Of a stretch of DNA of 64,000 nt, positions 1 to 11,002 are shown one piece after another. Below the pieces are notes generated by a model. That model was not told the origin of the DNA and did no database searches. It saw nothing but the letters and a program-made list of their open reading frames with translations. Source of the DNA: Coniferiporia sulphurascens. Lineage: Eukaryota; Basidiomycota; Agaricomycetes; Hymenochaetales; Hymenochaetaceae. The position numbers and the translations under genes are program-made. Numbering within the stretch: the first letter of the stretch is position 1; every line of letters begins with the position of its first letter. The DNA lies in the NCBI GenBank assembly GCA_002794785.1, contig NBBA01000009.1, positions 868,001 through 932,000 on the forward strand, in the 5' to 3' direction.

Positions 1-452
1 AAATAGCATGTTCCGTATCGTGGCAGGGGAGGAGTATTTAGAAGGCTTTGCGTCTGACAGAACGCATATGGTGAGCGGCCGAAAACTTCATGCATGCGCC
101 TCCCTCTTTTTTCTGAGTACGTGTCATGTTCTGCCTCAGATTTCCCCGGAACCTGGGCCGCCTCGGTATTTGTCACCCCCGCCGCCCTACGAGTGCATCC
201 AGGGAGCAAGGGCGAAGTCGAGTGGTATTTCTAACAACTTGATGAGCAGCTTCGTGGACATGGCGGGGATCCAAGGGTGCGGACAGGTCTACAGCCTGGA
301 AGAGGCAATTGCTTGGGGCACTGTAATATCTTTTTAGGAAGTAATTGTAACCCTAGAACGCGTCCTGTTGTCCTTGGGTAGTCTTTGCCATCCTCCAACG
401 TTGCCCCTCCTCGCACACGAACTCTGTGTCCCATCCCGTGGTAAATATTGCA
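1..452. other. Left-edge intergenic region upstream of the BTB gene
   Basis: No convincing gene is visible here. The short open frames have no protein-like features. The pyrimidine-rich stretch at about 360-440, just before the first plausible ATG, fits a fungal promoter and 5' leader for the gene that follows. Nothing else is claimed. Confidence 0.4.
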
Positions 453-2139
453 ATGTCTGCTTCACCTTCGGCATACACCACCAACGGTCGCGCACATTCT
501 TTTGGTGCATCATCTTACCCGCCGAGCCTGAATGATGTCGCCGCACCCGTCAATGGAGTGAACGGGACCGGTCAGAGCAGCCCTGCGCTCTCTCGCGATC
601 GAGGATATGGTATTGCAGGACCGTCATCGGGTGTCAATGGGTTCGTAAAGTGAGTTCGTGTTAGATTCTTTGCACGTTGGTTTGGCGGCGCTACTGTGAA
701 CCGGAGTGTTTCTTTGACGCCCAAATTCATGTCTACATTCAACTCGCTCTGACCGACCCTTTCTTCGTGCCGCCTCGTAAATTTCCACCCATAGCACGAA
801 CTATACCTCACACAACGAGCGGATCGTAAGCCACTTGTATAATGCGGGATTCCAGATGGGGGTACGTCGTCATTGATGTCTTGCTTTTGCGGAAAGACTA
901 ACGCGCTCACGTGGGTGGCACCCCAGGAATATGCGGATACTCTCTTGGTATGAGCACAACATGAGGGTATCGGCGGCCGTTCTTCTACGCTAATACATTA
1001 TTTTATTTTCAAGCATGCCCGTCTAAACAGATACCAGCTGCACGCCATCATTCTCTCCCGGTCCCCTTATCTTGCACACCTGATCTCAACCTCTCCAAAA
1101 CAGGGCGGGATGAATACCATTCATGTGCCGCTAGAGAGTTTACCAGAGATAACCGACCAGGTACGCTTATTCTCCTTTCGTTGATGATCGTTCTGACGAA
1201 GCCTCTTCAAGGGATTCGCAGTAGGTGAATATATTCAATGTCGTATCTTATACAAAAATTTTAAACTTTGTTGGTCACCAGCACTAGGCTATCTCTACTC
1301 GTCCATTTCCCTACATAATTTGGCCCCCAGCAATGCAAGAGCGGTCCTTGCAGCAGGGTGCCTTCTTGGTGGGATGAGTGACCTGTGCGGTTACGCGTAC
1401 CAGGCATGCCGTGACTCTATCACTGTCGACACTATCGACGAGTGGATTGAGTTTGTAAACAATCTACCATCGGAAGATGGCACTGTAACGCCTTCAGAAG
1501 TGCAGCGACCGACCGTTCTGGGCGCGTATGCACCGCAGCTCCGGTCGGACGTATTTGACTTTCTGGTTGTCACACTTCCCAGCATGCTGGATGTACTCTC
1601 CACGGCAGGCAGTGGACGCGACACGCTTTTGGCCATATTTTCTCGTGTTCCGTTCGACTTGTTTAAAAATGCTATGGAATCGCCGATGTTCCAAATAGGT
1701 GTGTGCAAGCTCCTCCGCTCTCCGTCCGGCGTTGCCATACTGACGGGGCCGTGCGTCTTTGCTGGACTGCTTCTCCATTGAATGTGCAAAGGATCTGACC
1801 AGGAGCGGTTCCGGTTCGCGAAGGCAGCGATAGACCTGAGAAAACGCACACGGGCAGGAGGGGCGGAAGAGGCGGTTGTATTAGCGTTCGGAGGAGGCCA
1901 TTCCGGCAGCGCGGTGCACGTGACGCGGAAGACGAGGAGACGGGCGCTGTTTAAGGTTGGCTGAGTGTACGAGAATATTGTAGTAGCCCGTGGCGGTCAT
2001 TAAATTCGAGCTGAGTGAGCGTCTCTGCCGACATGCCCGGATTGGGGTGGGGATTTACGTTCTGTCAAAACAACGTGCTCGACTGCACGTGGGGCGCGAC
2101 TCGGAATGGCGCGTACTACGCGTCGAGTGGTACGCGTAA
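453..2139 (+). CDS. BTB/POZ domain protein of unknown role
   Basis: The start is taken at the ATG at 453 (MSASPSAYTTNG); an in-frame ATG at 426 is an alternative. After a Ser/Gly-rich N-terminus, exons give a BTB-like region with NERIVSHLYNAGFQMG, then LNRYQLHAIILSRSPYLAHL. This is followed by the BACK-like helical stretch in the exon from about 1320. An intron at 1699-1791 is clear: it joins MFQIG to SDQERFRFAKAAIDLRKR and removes an in-frame TGA. After FGGGHSGSAVHVTRKTRRR another intron probably leads to a last exon reading YVLSKQRARLHVGRDSEW and ending at 2139. BTB proteins usually act as dimerising adaptors, often for Cul3 ubiquitin ligases; that role here is inference. The 3' end is the weakest part of the model. 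Confidence 0.7.
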
Positions 2140-2560
2140 ACGGCCCGCGTTTCGTGGCTGGGTGAAAATGTTTCGAGCGATTACTTGTAGTGCGTATGGT
2201 CGTGTTGCGCGAGCTGAGCGGCCCAGAAATGGGGTCGCAGCCCTCGGCACCTAATCAGTATCCTCGGACTCTTACCATCTTCCCGAGCAATAGTCCCAGG
2301 ATCAGTCCTGATACTTATCGTCTCTGCGTAATCACGGGAGGCGGTTGGCAAAGCACTCCAGGCCCGTGAACCCACACTGAGCCCGGAATACATACCGAAC
2401 ACACACACAAGCCCCCACTTCTCCCCACTCTGCTCCTTGCTGCCGTCAAAGGCCCAGAAGGGAGCATGAACGCGTTGTCTGGATCGTTCTCCCGATACTC
2501 CCCCTCTTTTTGTACACTGCTCTTCGTTCGACACGTCCACCTAGACTGCAGTTCGAGGTT

Positions 2561-3563
2561 ATGGCTTTGCCTGCGTACGACCTATATTTTACCGGTTCAC
2601 GAGACCCATGCCAGGTGAGTTGCAGATGAATGCGTCATGATGGGTTCCCCGTGGCCATCACACCATTTCGGGGGGAAAAATTGTTAGCACAGACCGGCTC
2701 AACTATTGCTTTGGGCAGTGCGTGATCATCGGCGAGGGCGTCGAGCCCTTGTTTTTTCAATTCGAGACAGAGTCGTTCACGGCGAGGACGCGGACGATGG
2801 TGAGTGCTAGTGTGTGCCCTTCGAGTTTGAGTCCGACCCCCGCTGAGGCTGCGTCGCTGTGGATCGGCGCTGTCAACGGGCGATCATTTCTACGTCTAAT
2901 TTAACGCGGCGCCGTCTATATTCTGCATTTCCCATTCAGCGTCCTTTAATGCCTTTGCATCCTCTAGGTACATCGGAACCAGGACGGTGTGGTCGCCACC
3001 CTCGACTGGAACACTTCCCCCTACCTTGGTATGTGCTCCGTCAAGCACAGGCAGCAGTCCTTCCCCATGTCGACGCTCGTCTTGCAAAGCTCAAACCCCG
3101 AGTAAGTTCACCCCCCCTTGGTACTCCCACTACAAATAATATTTTTTCCCGCGGCAATCGCAGTGCTCGTGCCTTCGTCCTCGACGGAACAAAATTCGAA
3201 TGGCGTAGAACTCGGGAAGACCAAGGGAGCTACGATGTGAGTGATGCATCATCCTATCTACGCCCTTGTTCCTGTCCTTCACATTCATGAACTTGTCCGA
3301 TCTCCCCGGATGCCGTCCGAACTTCACTCGTCCATGCGCTACCCCTCCGTTCTTCCCCCGTCCCCTCGGCCTCCTACTAGCTATTCCACGTTCCTCAAAA
3401 TGCCCAAAGCGTTCGCATTGCGTTCTTCCGCAAATACGACCAGGCTACGCCCGTAGGCCCTTCACACGGCTTCCTGCAGTATACATTTACTCAGCCCACG
3501 CTCCTTCTCGAGGCCCTCTTGGCGTTGTGTCTCAACAGGTGGCTGGATCTCAACGTCACGTAG
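2561..3563 (+). CDS. DUF6593-type small protein
   Basis: Five exons join cleanly: 2561-2614, 2719-2799, 2968 to about 3101, one at about 3163-3237, and a last exon ending with TAG at 3561-3563. Exon 1 encodes MALPAYDLYFTGSRDPCQ and exon 2 starts CVIIGEGVEPLFFQFE. Later exons carry GVVATLDWN, then GTKFEWRR, and end GFLQYTFTQPTLLLEALLAL. The pattern of an LYFTG start, a central TLDWN strand, a (K/R)(F/Y)EWRR strand and a hydrophobic 'LLLEALLALCLNRW' end recalls the DUF6593 family, which is expanded in mushroom-forming basidiomycetes and has no known function. Assignment is from memory of the family's pattern. No signal peptide is seen; the C-terminal hydrophobic stretch might contact membranes. 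Confidence 0.72.
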
Positions 3564-3830
3564 TACGCGAATAGCGGTTTACGGGCACATGATGAGAGAT
3601 GAACCGGCAGAGTAGATCGGAGATGAATTTCATAATCCCCTCTTCCCAGCAATGACTACCGTTCATGGGAAACGCCGACGCAAATATTATATTAAAGGAT
3701 GTTAAAAGTGTGCTCGGGTCCATAGTGCATAGGGAACGTTATACAATCTTTACACAATATCAATACAAGTCTACAACGAGCCCAGCCCCCAAAAAAGATA
3801 CTCGCAAATAAGGATGAAGGCCACGTGTTG

Positions 3831-6800
3831 CTATATTGTGGCATTCACGTAATCGAGAGTATGTTCCAGATTTTCCTCGACGGTCCAATGAACGTCAGAC
3901 TCCGTTTGCAGAGATCCGGAGCGTGAATGTTCCGAGACGGGTGGATCCTTTGGTCTGATATTGAAAGAAGCCGCTTCCGTACTGTGCGAAAGTTGCTCTA
4001 TAAGACGGGCAATGTGCGCCGAAGAGCTATAGAAAACCTGAGAGTTTTCATTTTAAGATTATGCAGAAGAACTGAAGCGAATACGAGACGCTCTACCTTC
4101 GTTTCCGGTCGATTCGCCGCTTGACTCCTTCTCTTCGCAAAGTTGGATATACTACTGCCCTTTGACCCAGTCCGCATGTGTTCCTTAAAGAAGAGTTGCT
4201 CGGTGTCATTATCGTTTGGCGGTACCGATGAGTATTCCGAGTCCAGACTGCCTCGCCGCGGATAAATTGATTCTGCGTCATCAGCCCTCAACCCATTTAC
4301 AATAGACCTGCAAGACTTAAGCACCTTCGCCGTTTGAATATGATGTTCGAAAGCCTTACCAAATTGTTTCTCCATTCGCTAGTTCGATAACCTCAAGCGC
4401 CTGGCCCTCTTCCATTTCCGGCAGGTCTTCGTCGGTAGGAGACTTAGGGGGCTCATGCAGTTCCGGGTTTAGCGCATTGCCCGTCCTATCGCCAGTATAC
4501 ATATCGTAGCTATGAATGAAAATTTGTTGAAGAAAAGCGATGCAACTGATAACGCATTGAATACTCACAAAGAATCATAGAGTGAGTTCAATTTTTCCAC
4601 TGGAGCCTCTGGTGTCAAACGGGATGTCGCTCGGCTTCCTTGATTTGACCGCGACGGAGTAGGAAGATTAGGTACCGGTGGAGATGGGTCAGCGGACTGC
4701 CTCTTCGCCTTCAGAGGCGGAGGCGTAGGAACACGGTCATACACGGAACGATTGGATTGTACAGACAAACCACTTGCCCGTTTACGAGAAGTCTTTCTAG
4801 CCAACGAAGAGACACCCGCCGTGGAGCCATTAGTGGATGGAAATATAATGGTACGTCGTACAACTGTGTTTCGCGAGTTCCCATTTGAGTCAACTAATTC
4901 ACGCACGCGGCGCGGTGCAGCAGGTACCGGGGAGCCGGCATATTGCCGTTGAGATGCATTTCTGGAAAGATCCACCGGCGGCCGTTCAACAAAGACCTCA
5001 GGAATGAGCGGGCTCAGAGCACGTGGCGCTTCAACAGAAGGTCTGGCCGCGGCTGAGTTGCTGCGTGCGAGAGTTGCTGACGAAAGGTGTTCGGGACTCC
5101 CGCCGGAACCAGGCTGTGAACGAGCCAGGAATTCATTCAGGGCAGCCTGATCTAAACCCAAGCTTTGCGCCGCTTCGTAGAACTGCTTTAATGCGCCAGG
5201 TTCCGAAGGTGGAGAAAGAGTAGATGAAGAAGATGGGACAACGATGGTTGGTGTTTCCGTTGGTTGTCGGGACAAAGAAGGAGCTGTGAGGGCAACGATG
5301 GGTCTCCCTTGAGAGACACTTCCACTTCGTGCCAATAGTGGAGCAGAAGGCGGTAATTGGAAACTATGTCTTCCAATGGCTGGTGTTGACATCGGAGGTT
5401 GATTTGGAGACGCCATAGAAGCAGTCCGCTGATCGTTTTCTGAAAATCCATCAGTCTGTCCCTTTTTGCGAAAGATTGACATAAAATGCTTTAAACTGGG
5501 TCCAGCCGACGCAGGAGGGGAAACATTCGATGGCTTCGGCGGAGAATTGAGATCGGTCATACTACCATGACCCATGGTATTGGCTTTTAACGGCGTCAAA
5601 CTGCGGTTTCCGACAATAGGTGAACCCGCCAGCGAGGTCGAAGTGCCATCAACCATCCATGGTGTCACTTCGTCGCCGTTAGGCTGAGTATTCTTACTCC
5701 TCAAGGTCTTGCGTAATCGCTTCGAGAATGATAGTTTGATTGTACGCTGAGGATCAGCTTGCGGTGACTTGAGGGGAGACGCAGGTACAGTTGGGATCTT
5801 GTCAATGCTGGTAGACGATTGGACCAAAAGAGGACCCGATATATCCTGTAGATGAATTTTCTTCCTCGTTCCCGGAGATTGGAACCGTGCCTGTTGAGGA
5901 GACCTGCGCAATTGAGCCATAGCGGCCTCGGTACGTTCCTGCACCTGACGCATCAAATCCACTGTGTCAGTCGTATTAACAACCGATACAGCTGATGTGT
6001 CGGTGCGTTTGTCTAAATCGAGCTGGGGAAACTCCCTACCCTCCGCCTTGGGAGTGACAGGCTGGAAGGTGTCGCCATCGTGCTCTTCTTCGCCTTTGCT
6101 TTCCTCACGCGCCTGTTTCTGTGTTAGCTCTGACAAAGGAGGCACAGGCTCAGTGTCGTTTGAGCCAAACAAAATGTCTGCGAGATCTTTATTCCGCCTC
6201 CCTGGGCTCGATGTGGCTAAGGGTCCAGTTAAGGGTGCAGGAGGAGACATCTCCACCTCTGACTCCTCGCTTTCCGTCAGTTCATTATCTCGGTGCCCAG
6301 GCTGCCCGATGCTGTCCACGACTGACGCGAGTAAGGCACTTGCTTTTGTGACGGTATCCGTGGTCCATGGGATCTCATATCTCGACAATTGCGGAACTGG
6401 ACTGGTAGTCTGCACGTTCGGAGAAACAAAAAGAACAGAATGGTTTAGTCACGTTAGATAGTGAAATGCACCGCAACAAGTTACGCACTCGACTTTGTTG
6501 TCCAACAGCAGACTGAACGGACTGGGCAGTGGATGGTCGCCGACGGCGAAGAGCGGAAGGTGATCGTGTCTCTGTGCTTCTAGCCCTGATCTGGGCTGCA
6601 TCCAACAGCTTTTTCTGGATCGATAGCAAATCCAACTTTGACAATCCTGTAAATTGACGGAGTATGCTCTCTGGATCGTTCGGGGTCAAGTTTCCGCGAC
6701 TTCCAGACTGGTTATGGTTAGTAAGATTGACTATGGTTGTAGTCGCTTGTAGATCGTGCCACGTGGGCTCATCTCCGTCAGGCGTGATAATGAAACCAGC

Positions 6801-9223
6801 CCCGAACCCACTGTCTTCTTCCCAGGAATGATAACTAGAGCCAGCGGAAACGAGAGATGATCGGGATGAATTATTAGACATGGGTGAAATAAGGAGAGGG
6901 TTGTTATGAAACTTTTGTGCAAACGGGGAGGACGGAGGCGTGAGGAACGGCGACCCTGACCTCTGCTTATCACGTGTGGAGTCACCAAGTATCGAGGCGG
7001 CAGAACACGACCGCTCATCATGACCAGCTATTGGAGACATGCTGGACAAGCTCGCATGTGCTGGGGATGGCTCTCGCTCCACGTAGGCAAGGGCTGAAGT
7101 TGATAAGGCCGATCCGTTCGACAGGAACTTGTTCCTGAGGTCCAGGTTAGCAGCGTTTTCAGATGATGGATATTGTGTATATGTAGGCTGCGGTGACCGA
7201 ACGACGCTTCTTGAAGTATCGCTGAAAGTGTCCCCTCCGCCTTGGTTGTCAGTGACGCTCCCATTGGTTTGATTCCTACTATGACCGAGCAGAGTGCCAT
7301 TTCGCCCAAGAGACCTTCCGTTTGTCCCAGAAGTCCGACCTGATACGTTCCAGGTGACATTTGATGGTGTACTGGGTCTTGAACCACTGTTCAAAGACTG
7401 GAAGGCAGTACTGTTTCCTGAAAGGGGTGACGAAGGCCTGCGCCAATGGGAGCCAGGGGACGTATGATCGGCGGCGGGAATACCAATCCTGTGACGATCT
7501 TCCGGCGTTGCCCTACCACCTTGGGCCCTTAGGGAGGCCAGAGGAGAACTAGGACGAGCGTTATGGGGTGTAGGAGATGTATCCACACTCTGGCGGAGTA
7601 GGCTCGACACGGACGCAGAAAACGGCAGAGTGGTTGCTGCTGCACGGTCGTACGTTGAAGATGGTGAAGCTGCACGCGGCGTCGTCGAATGGGAACGCAC
7701 ATCATCCAGGTCCATTTCGCGAGCAGGGGTGACCGGACGGGGCATGCCAGGTATGTAGCCTGGGACGCGCGGGACAGGCGACGTCGACCCTCCTGCGCGA
7801 TACGGAGACGGAGAACGATGAGCCTCAGTAGAACCCGGCCTCACTACATCAGCTACCCAGTTCATGGCGGAGGACTCGTCGGTCGTATCTGCGATCACCT
7901 TGGGTGGGCTGGAGTCGTCCTACAATGTCACGCAACCTAGGGGTCAGCATGTGGGCCGAAGACACGAGGCATGTATTGGAAACGTATATCACGCACGTCA
8001 TCAGTGGACACAGCAGAAGCTTTAAAAGCCTCCATGATAATGGCCCCTCCGTTCTGCTGCGTAGTACCCGAAGTTCGTGGAACAAGTACCTGGTCGTCTG
8101 CCTCCTCCTCCATTTCTTTAATCGCTTCCTCTAGCGACATTGACATGCGCTTCAGCTGGCCATTCGTCAGCTGCTGCTTACTAAGACGGGGGCTTGTCGA
8201 GTCTACGAGAGACACGAACCCGTCCTCTGATGAAGAATGGGATGACAAGATAATCGACTTGGTAGGAATCACAGAACTTGGGCTGGATGATGCACTGACA
8301 GGCGGAGTACTGTTCTCCGGAGTTACGAGGCGGAACGGTCCATCCGAATATGAGTCTATGAGCGCATTAGCTATGCCCCCTGTCGTAGATTCGCTTGGGG
8401 TGGACGATAGAGCACTCCGATTGCTACCAATCGTCCTATTTGATGCCTTCCGCATGTACCGCATGTCTCTAAACTGACCCGCGAACAGGTTGTTGCTATG
8501 CCGTTTGCTGGTTCGGCTCGACGCAGAACCTACGGAAGAATCATAACCTGCACTGGATGACACCGTCGTCGCTGATTGAGCCGACTGTCGTACCGTCGAG
8601 GACGTAGAGGAGGACGCAAACTCGCCCGAGGAGATACTCGCGGACGAGGGCTCGGTCTTTGCAGAAGACCCACTCACTTCACTCCCCATAGTGGCCTTCG
8701 AGCCCGTCCCTCCCAATCCCGTGCCATGCACACGTATACGGCTCAGCATATCAAGCAGCATGACCTCCTCTTCTTCTGAGATTTGATTTTCAGCGCCGTT
8801 CGCTCTTTGCTGGGCAAATCGAGTCCTTAGATCATCCAAGCTGACGGGGTTCCCGGTGGATGAGCGTAACAACGTAAATCTCTTAGTTAAACTACAGTGA
8901 GAATAAATATGAAGGTTCAGCTGTCAACGGCCACAACGCGACTGAGCACGTACTCGGGTAAAATTAAAGATGTCCGGAAATCGCTGGCAGGAAGCAGACT
9001 TGGCAATTCTGAACGGTGCACTCGCACTTGTTGTGTAACAATCGGCAATGGAACGGAATAAGGGCTTGAAGCAACGCCGACACTCGCAGAAGACAATTCG
9101 TTCCGCTTAGCGTCCGATTTTTTCCTGTGACGCGAGACCGAAGATACAGCAGGGGCAAGGAAAGAGATTAACGGACGGTGACCGTGCGTCTGGCAGAGAT
9201 AACACTCACCGAAAGCGGTGCAT
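3831..9223 (-). CDS. Long serine-rich protein of unknown function
   Basis: One gene spans several long exons (about 7937-8890, 6375-7898, 4565-6415 and smaller ones). A 14-base first coding exon (9210-9223) encodes MHRF and splices, after an intron starting GTGAGT, to RKKSDAKRNELSSASVGVAS. A further intron joins SLILP to DLTKRFTLLRSSTGNPVSLD. A short acidic/hydrophilic stretch, QISEEEEVMLLDMLSRI, follows. The rest is low-complexity Ser/Pro/Thr-rich with basic patches and is probably disordered. The C-terminus reads SDVHWTVEENLEHTLDYVNA before a TAG at 3831-3833. The protein is roughly 1,500 residues. No catalytic domain was recognised; the conserved-looking ends suggest a fungal scaffold or regulatory protein, but that is inference. 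Confidence 0.75.
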
Positions 9224-9854
9224 AGTGACTTCCCTTGTGTAATTTACCTCGCCTAAAACACGTTTAGCTGAGCGAGTGTTCCACGGGTCAACACGAGATT
9301 CTTGTACAAGAAACGCGTGTATGAAAAACGTCCGGTCCAAACAAGGTTGAGCAGTTTAAGAGTATCGAGTGATTGCAATTTTGAACGCGTTGTCAGCGCG
9401 AGTTTGAGGGATGAGCTGACGAGGTTGTTTAGAAGAAAAGCATAAAATCTTTGAAAAGGAGTGGATGTCGGTGTTGTGTTCCTGTACACGCTGAGTGACG
9501 ACGACGACGACGACGGCAACGAAGCAACGGTGATTGGCCAAAACAGCTGAAAATGAACAAGAAGTCGTAGCGAGTGGCCAGTTCGAGTGGTTGTCCCCGC
9601 GAGTCGGTACTCGTCAAGAAACGTGGTCTTCAGCTGATTATGGTCAGCCACAAACAACAACAAATGTGCCCTTTTTCATTATCTTTATGGCCGAAAACGT
9701 CAACAATTAAAGTCCCTTCCCTTGATTGATTTTTATTCGTAGATATATTGTGCAAAGTAGAAAACCCTCTAATGTCCTACTAATGACTCACAAATGCATA
9801 TCCACAGTATCATGAATGACGAATATTATACATGTATTCCGTCCTTCGGTTGAG
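9224..9854. other. Intergenic region between two minus-strand genes
   Basis: This is the 5' region of the long serine-rich gene and the 3' region of the E2 gene. The only structure seen is a short GAC microsatellite. Minus-strand open frames here are low-complexity or short and have no protein-like features. Confidence 0.5.
9497..9515. repeat. (GAC)6 microsatellite
   Basis: Six perfect GAC units are visible upstream of the start of the serine-rich gene. It lies outside the coding exons and is a simple repeat. Confidence 0.9.
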
Positions 9855-10827
9855 TCAGGCGTGCTTTGCGTACCTGCAAAAAAGGAGGGCATGAGCAAAA
9901 GTATAATGGGTTCTGCTGGCCGGCGCACTTCTCGGTCCACTCCCTAGCAGTAGTATTAAATGCTCCCGGGTTGTCCTTTAGCTGCTGTAGTAGAACTTCA
10001 GGAAAATGCGGTTTAAATGAGTCGATGGGACAAACCTGTGCGATCTCAGGTACGAAAGGGTCATCAACTTTCGGGTTATCGAGTTTATCTAGAATTGCTT
10101 CGAACACTTTATTATGGGACCCACATCCCTTTTCAGCCGCACATTCTTGTCTTTTCATAACGATGTATCGGTCGTACCTGATAACAGCGTTATTGCTGGC
10201 TTCCACTGGTATCGACGTTGGTGTAAATCACTATAAATCAGTTCGAGGGCTTCGGGGCGTAGCAGGTAAACAAACATCACGAAACATAGCGAGGCAAACT
10301 TCGCCCTTCTCGTTTATTCCGGGATGGTAGATTCGCGTAGTAAATTTGAACTGAAGCCAGTTGGTTTAAAGTTGCCCAGAGCTGTGCATATAAGCATACC
10401 TCGGGAGACTGGAACGGGTATTGCTCTGGCAATTCGACATCGAATTTAAAGTGGCCACCTTCGTACGGAGTACCGCCCTTGAAATACATCAAAGATTGAC
10501 ACAATCGAAGATCTTTCTCAGAGACGGCATACCCTGCCCAATATAACACCTCTCCATTTCCTGACGTTATTCTCTTCGACCAACTCCACGCTTACACGCT
10601 AAATATGACCCTGAGAAACCGGTACACACGCTTGGAGGTGGATAATTGCATACCTCGAACGGTTGTTTGCCGAACTCCAACCACTCCTGTACATGGAACG
10701 AGTTGAGAAGGCAAGTCTAATGGGGAAGATCGTTGTCTAAGGTACCTTGATGACACGTCTAAAAGCGTGAGTAGTCAGAAAATGGCAGCTGTAGAGAAAT
10801 GAAAAGCACACTCGACTTGATGGTCAT
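9855..10827 (-). CDS. Ubiquitin-conjugating enzyme E2
   Basis: E2 enzymes carry ubiquitin (or a relative) on a catalytic cysteine and pass it to substrates with an E3 ligase. Splicing restores a full UBC fold. It starts MTIKRVIKEWLEFGKQPFE from exons of 11, 13 and 33 bases, then SVELVEENNVRKWRG, GGTPYEGGHFKFDVELPEQY, and RIYHPGINEKGEVCLAMF with the catalytic Cys in EVCL. It then has WKPAITLLS, VDDPFVPEIAQ, and ends REWTEKYAKHA with TGA at 9855-9857. The length, near 150 residues, is typical. The canonical HPN motif reads HPG, which I recall in one fungal E2 group. It resembles UBE2D/Ubc4 or fungal Ubc14-like enzymes; which subfamily is uncertain. It is divergent from Bre2, with about 175 bases between start codons. 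Confidence 0.85.
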
Positions 10828-11002
10828 TATTATCGCGCGGGCCAGGTGGCAACAAACCAGGAGATAAGTACAGGTAGAAACAAAGAGAGGAGTCGAGGAT
10901 CGACGAAGGGTAAATGCACCACATCCGCGTGATATTTCTCCTTTCGGCAGCAAAGGCTAATTTCCTGGCGATTATTACATTTACATTTACTTCGGGTTCG
11001 TA

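Noticed and set aside
1699..1791. Apparent in-frame stop and possible broken BTB gene
   Set aside because: A GT-AG intron removes the TGA and restores GSDQERFRFAK, so the gene is not a pseudogene.
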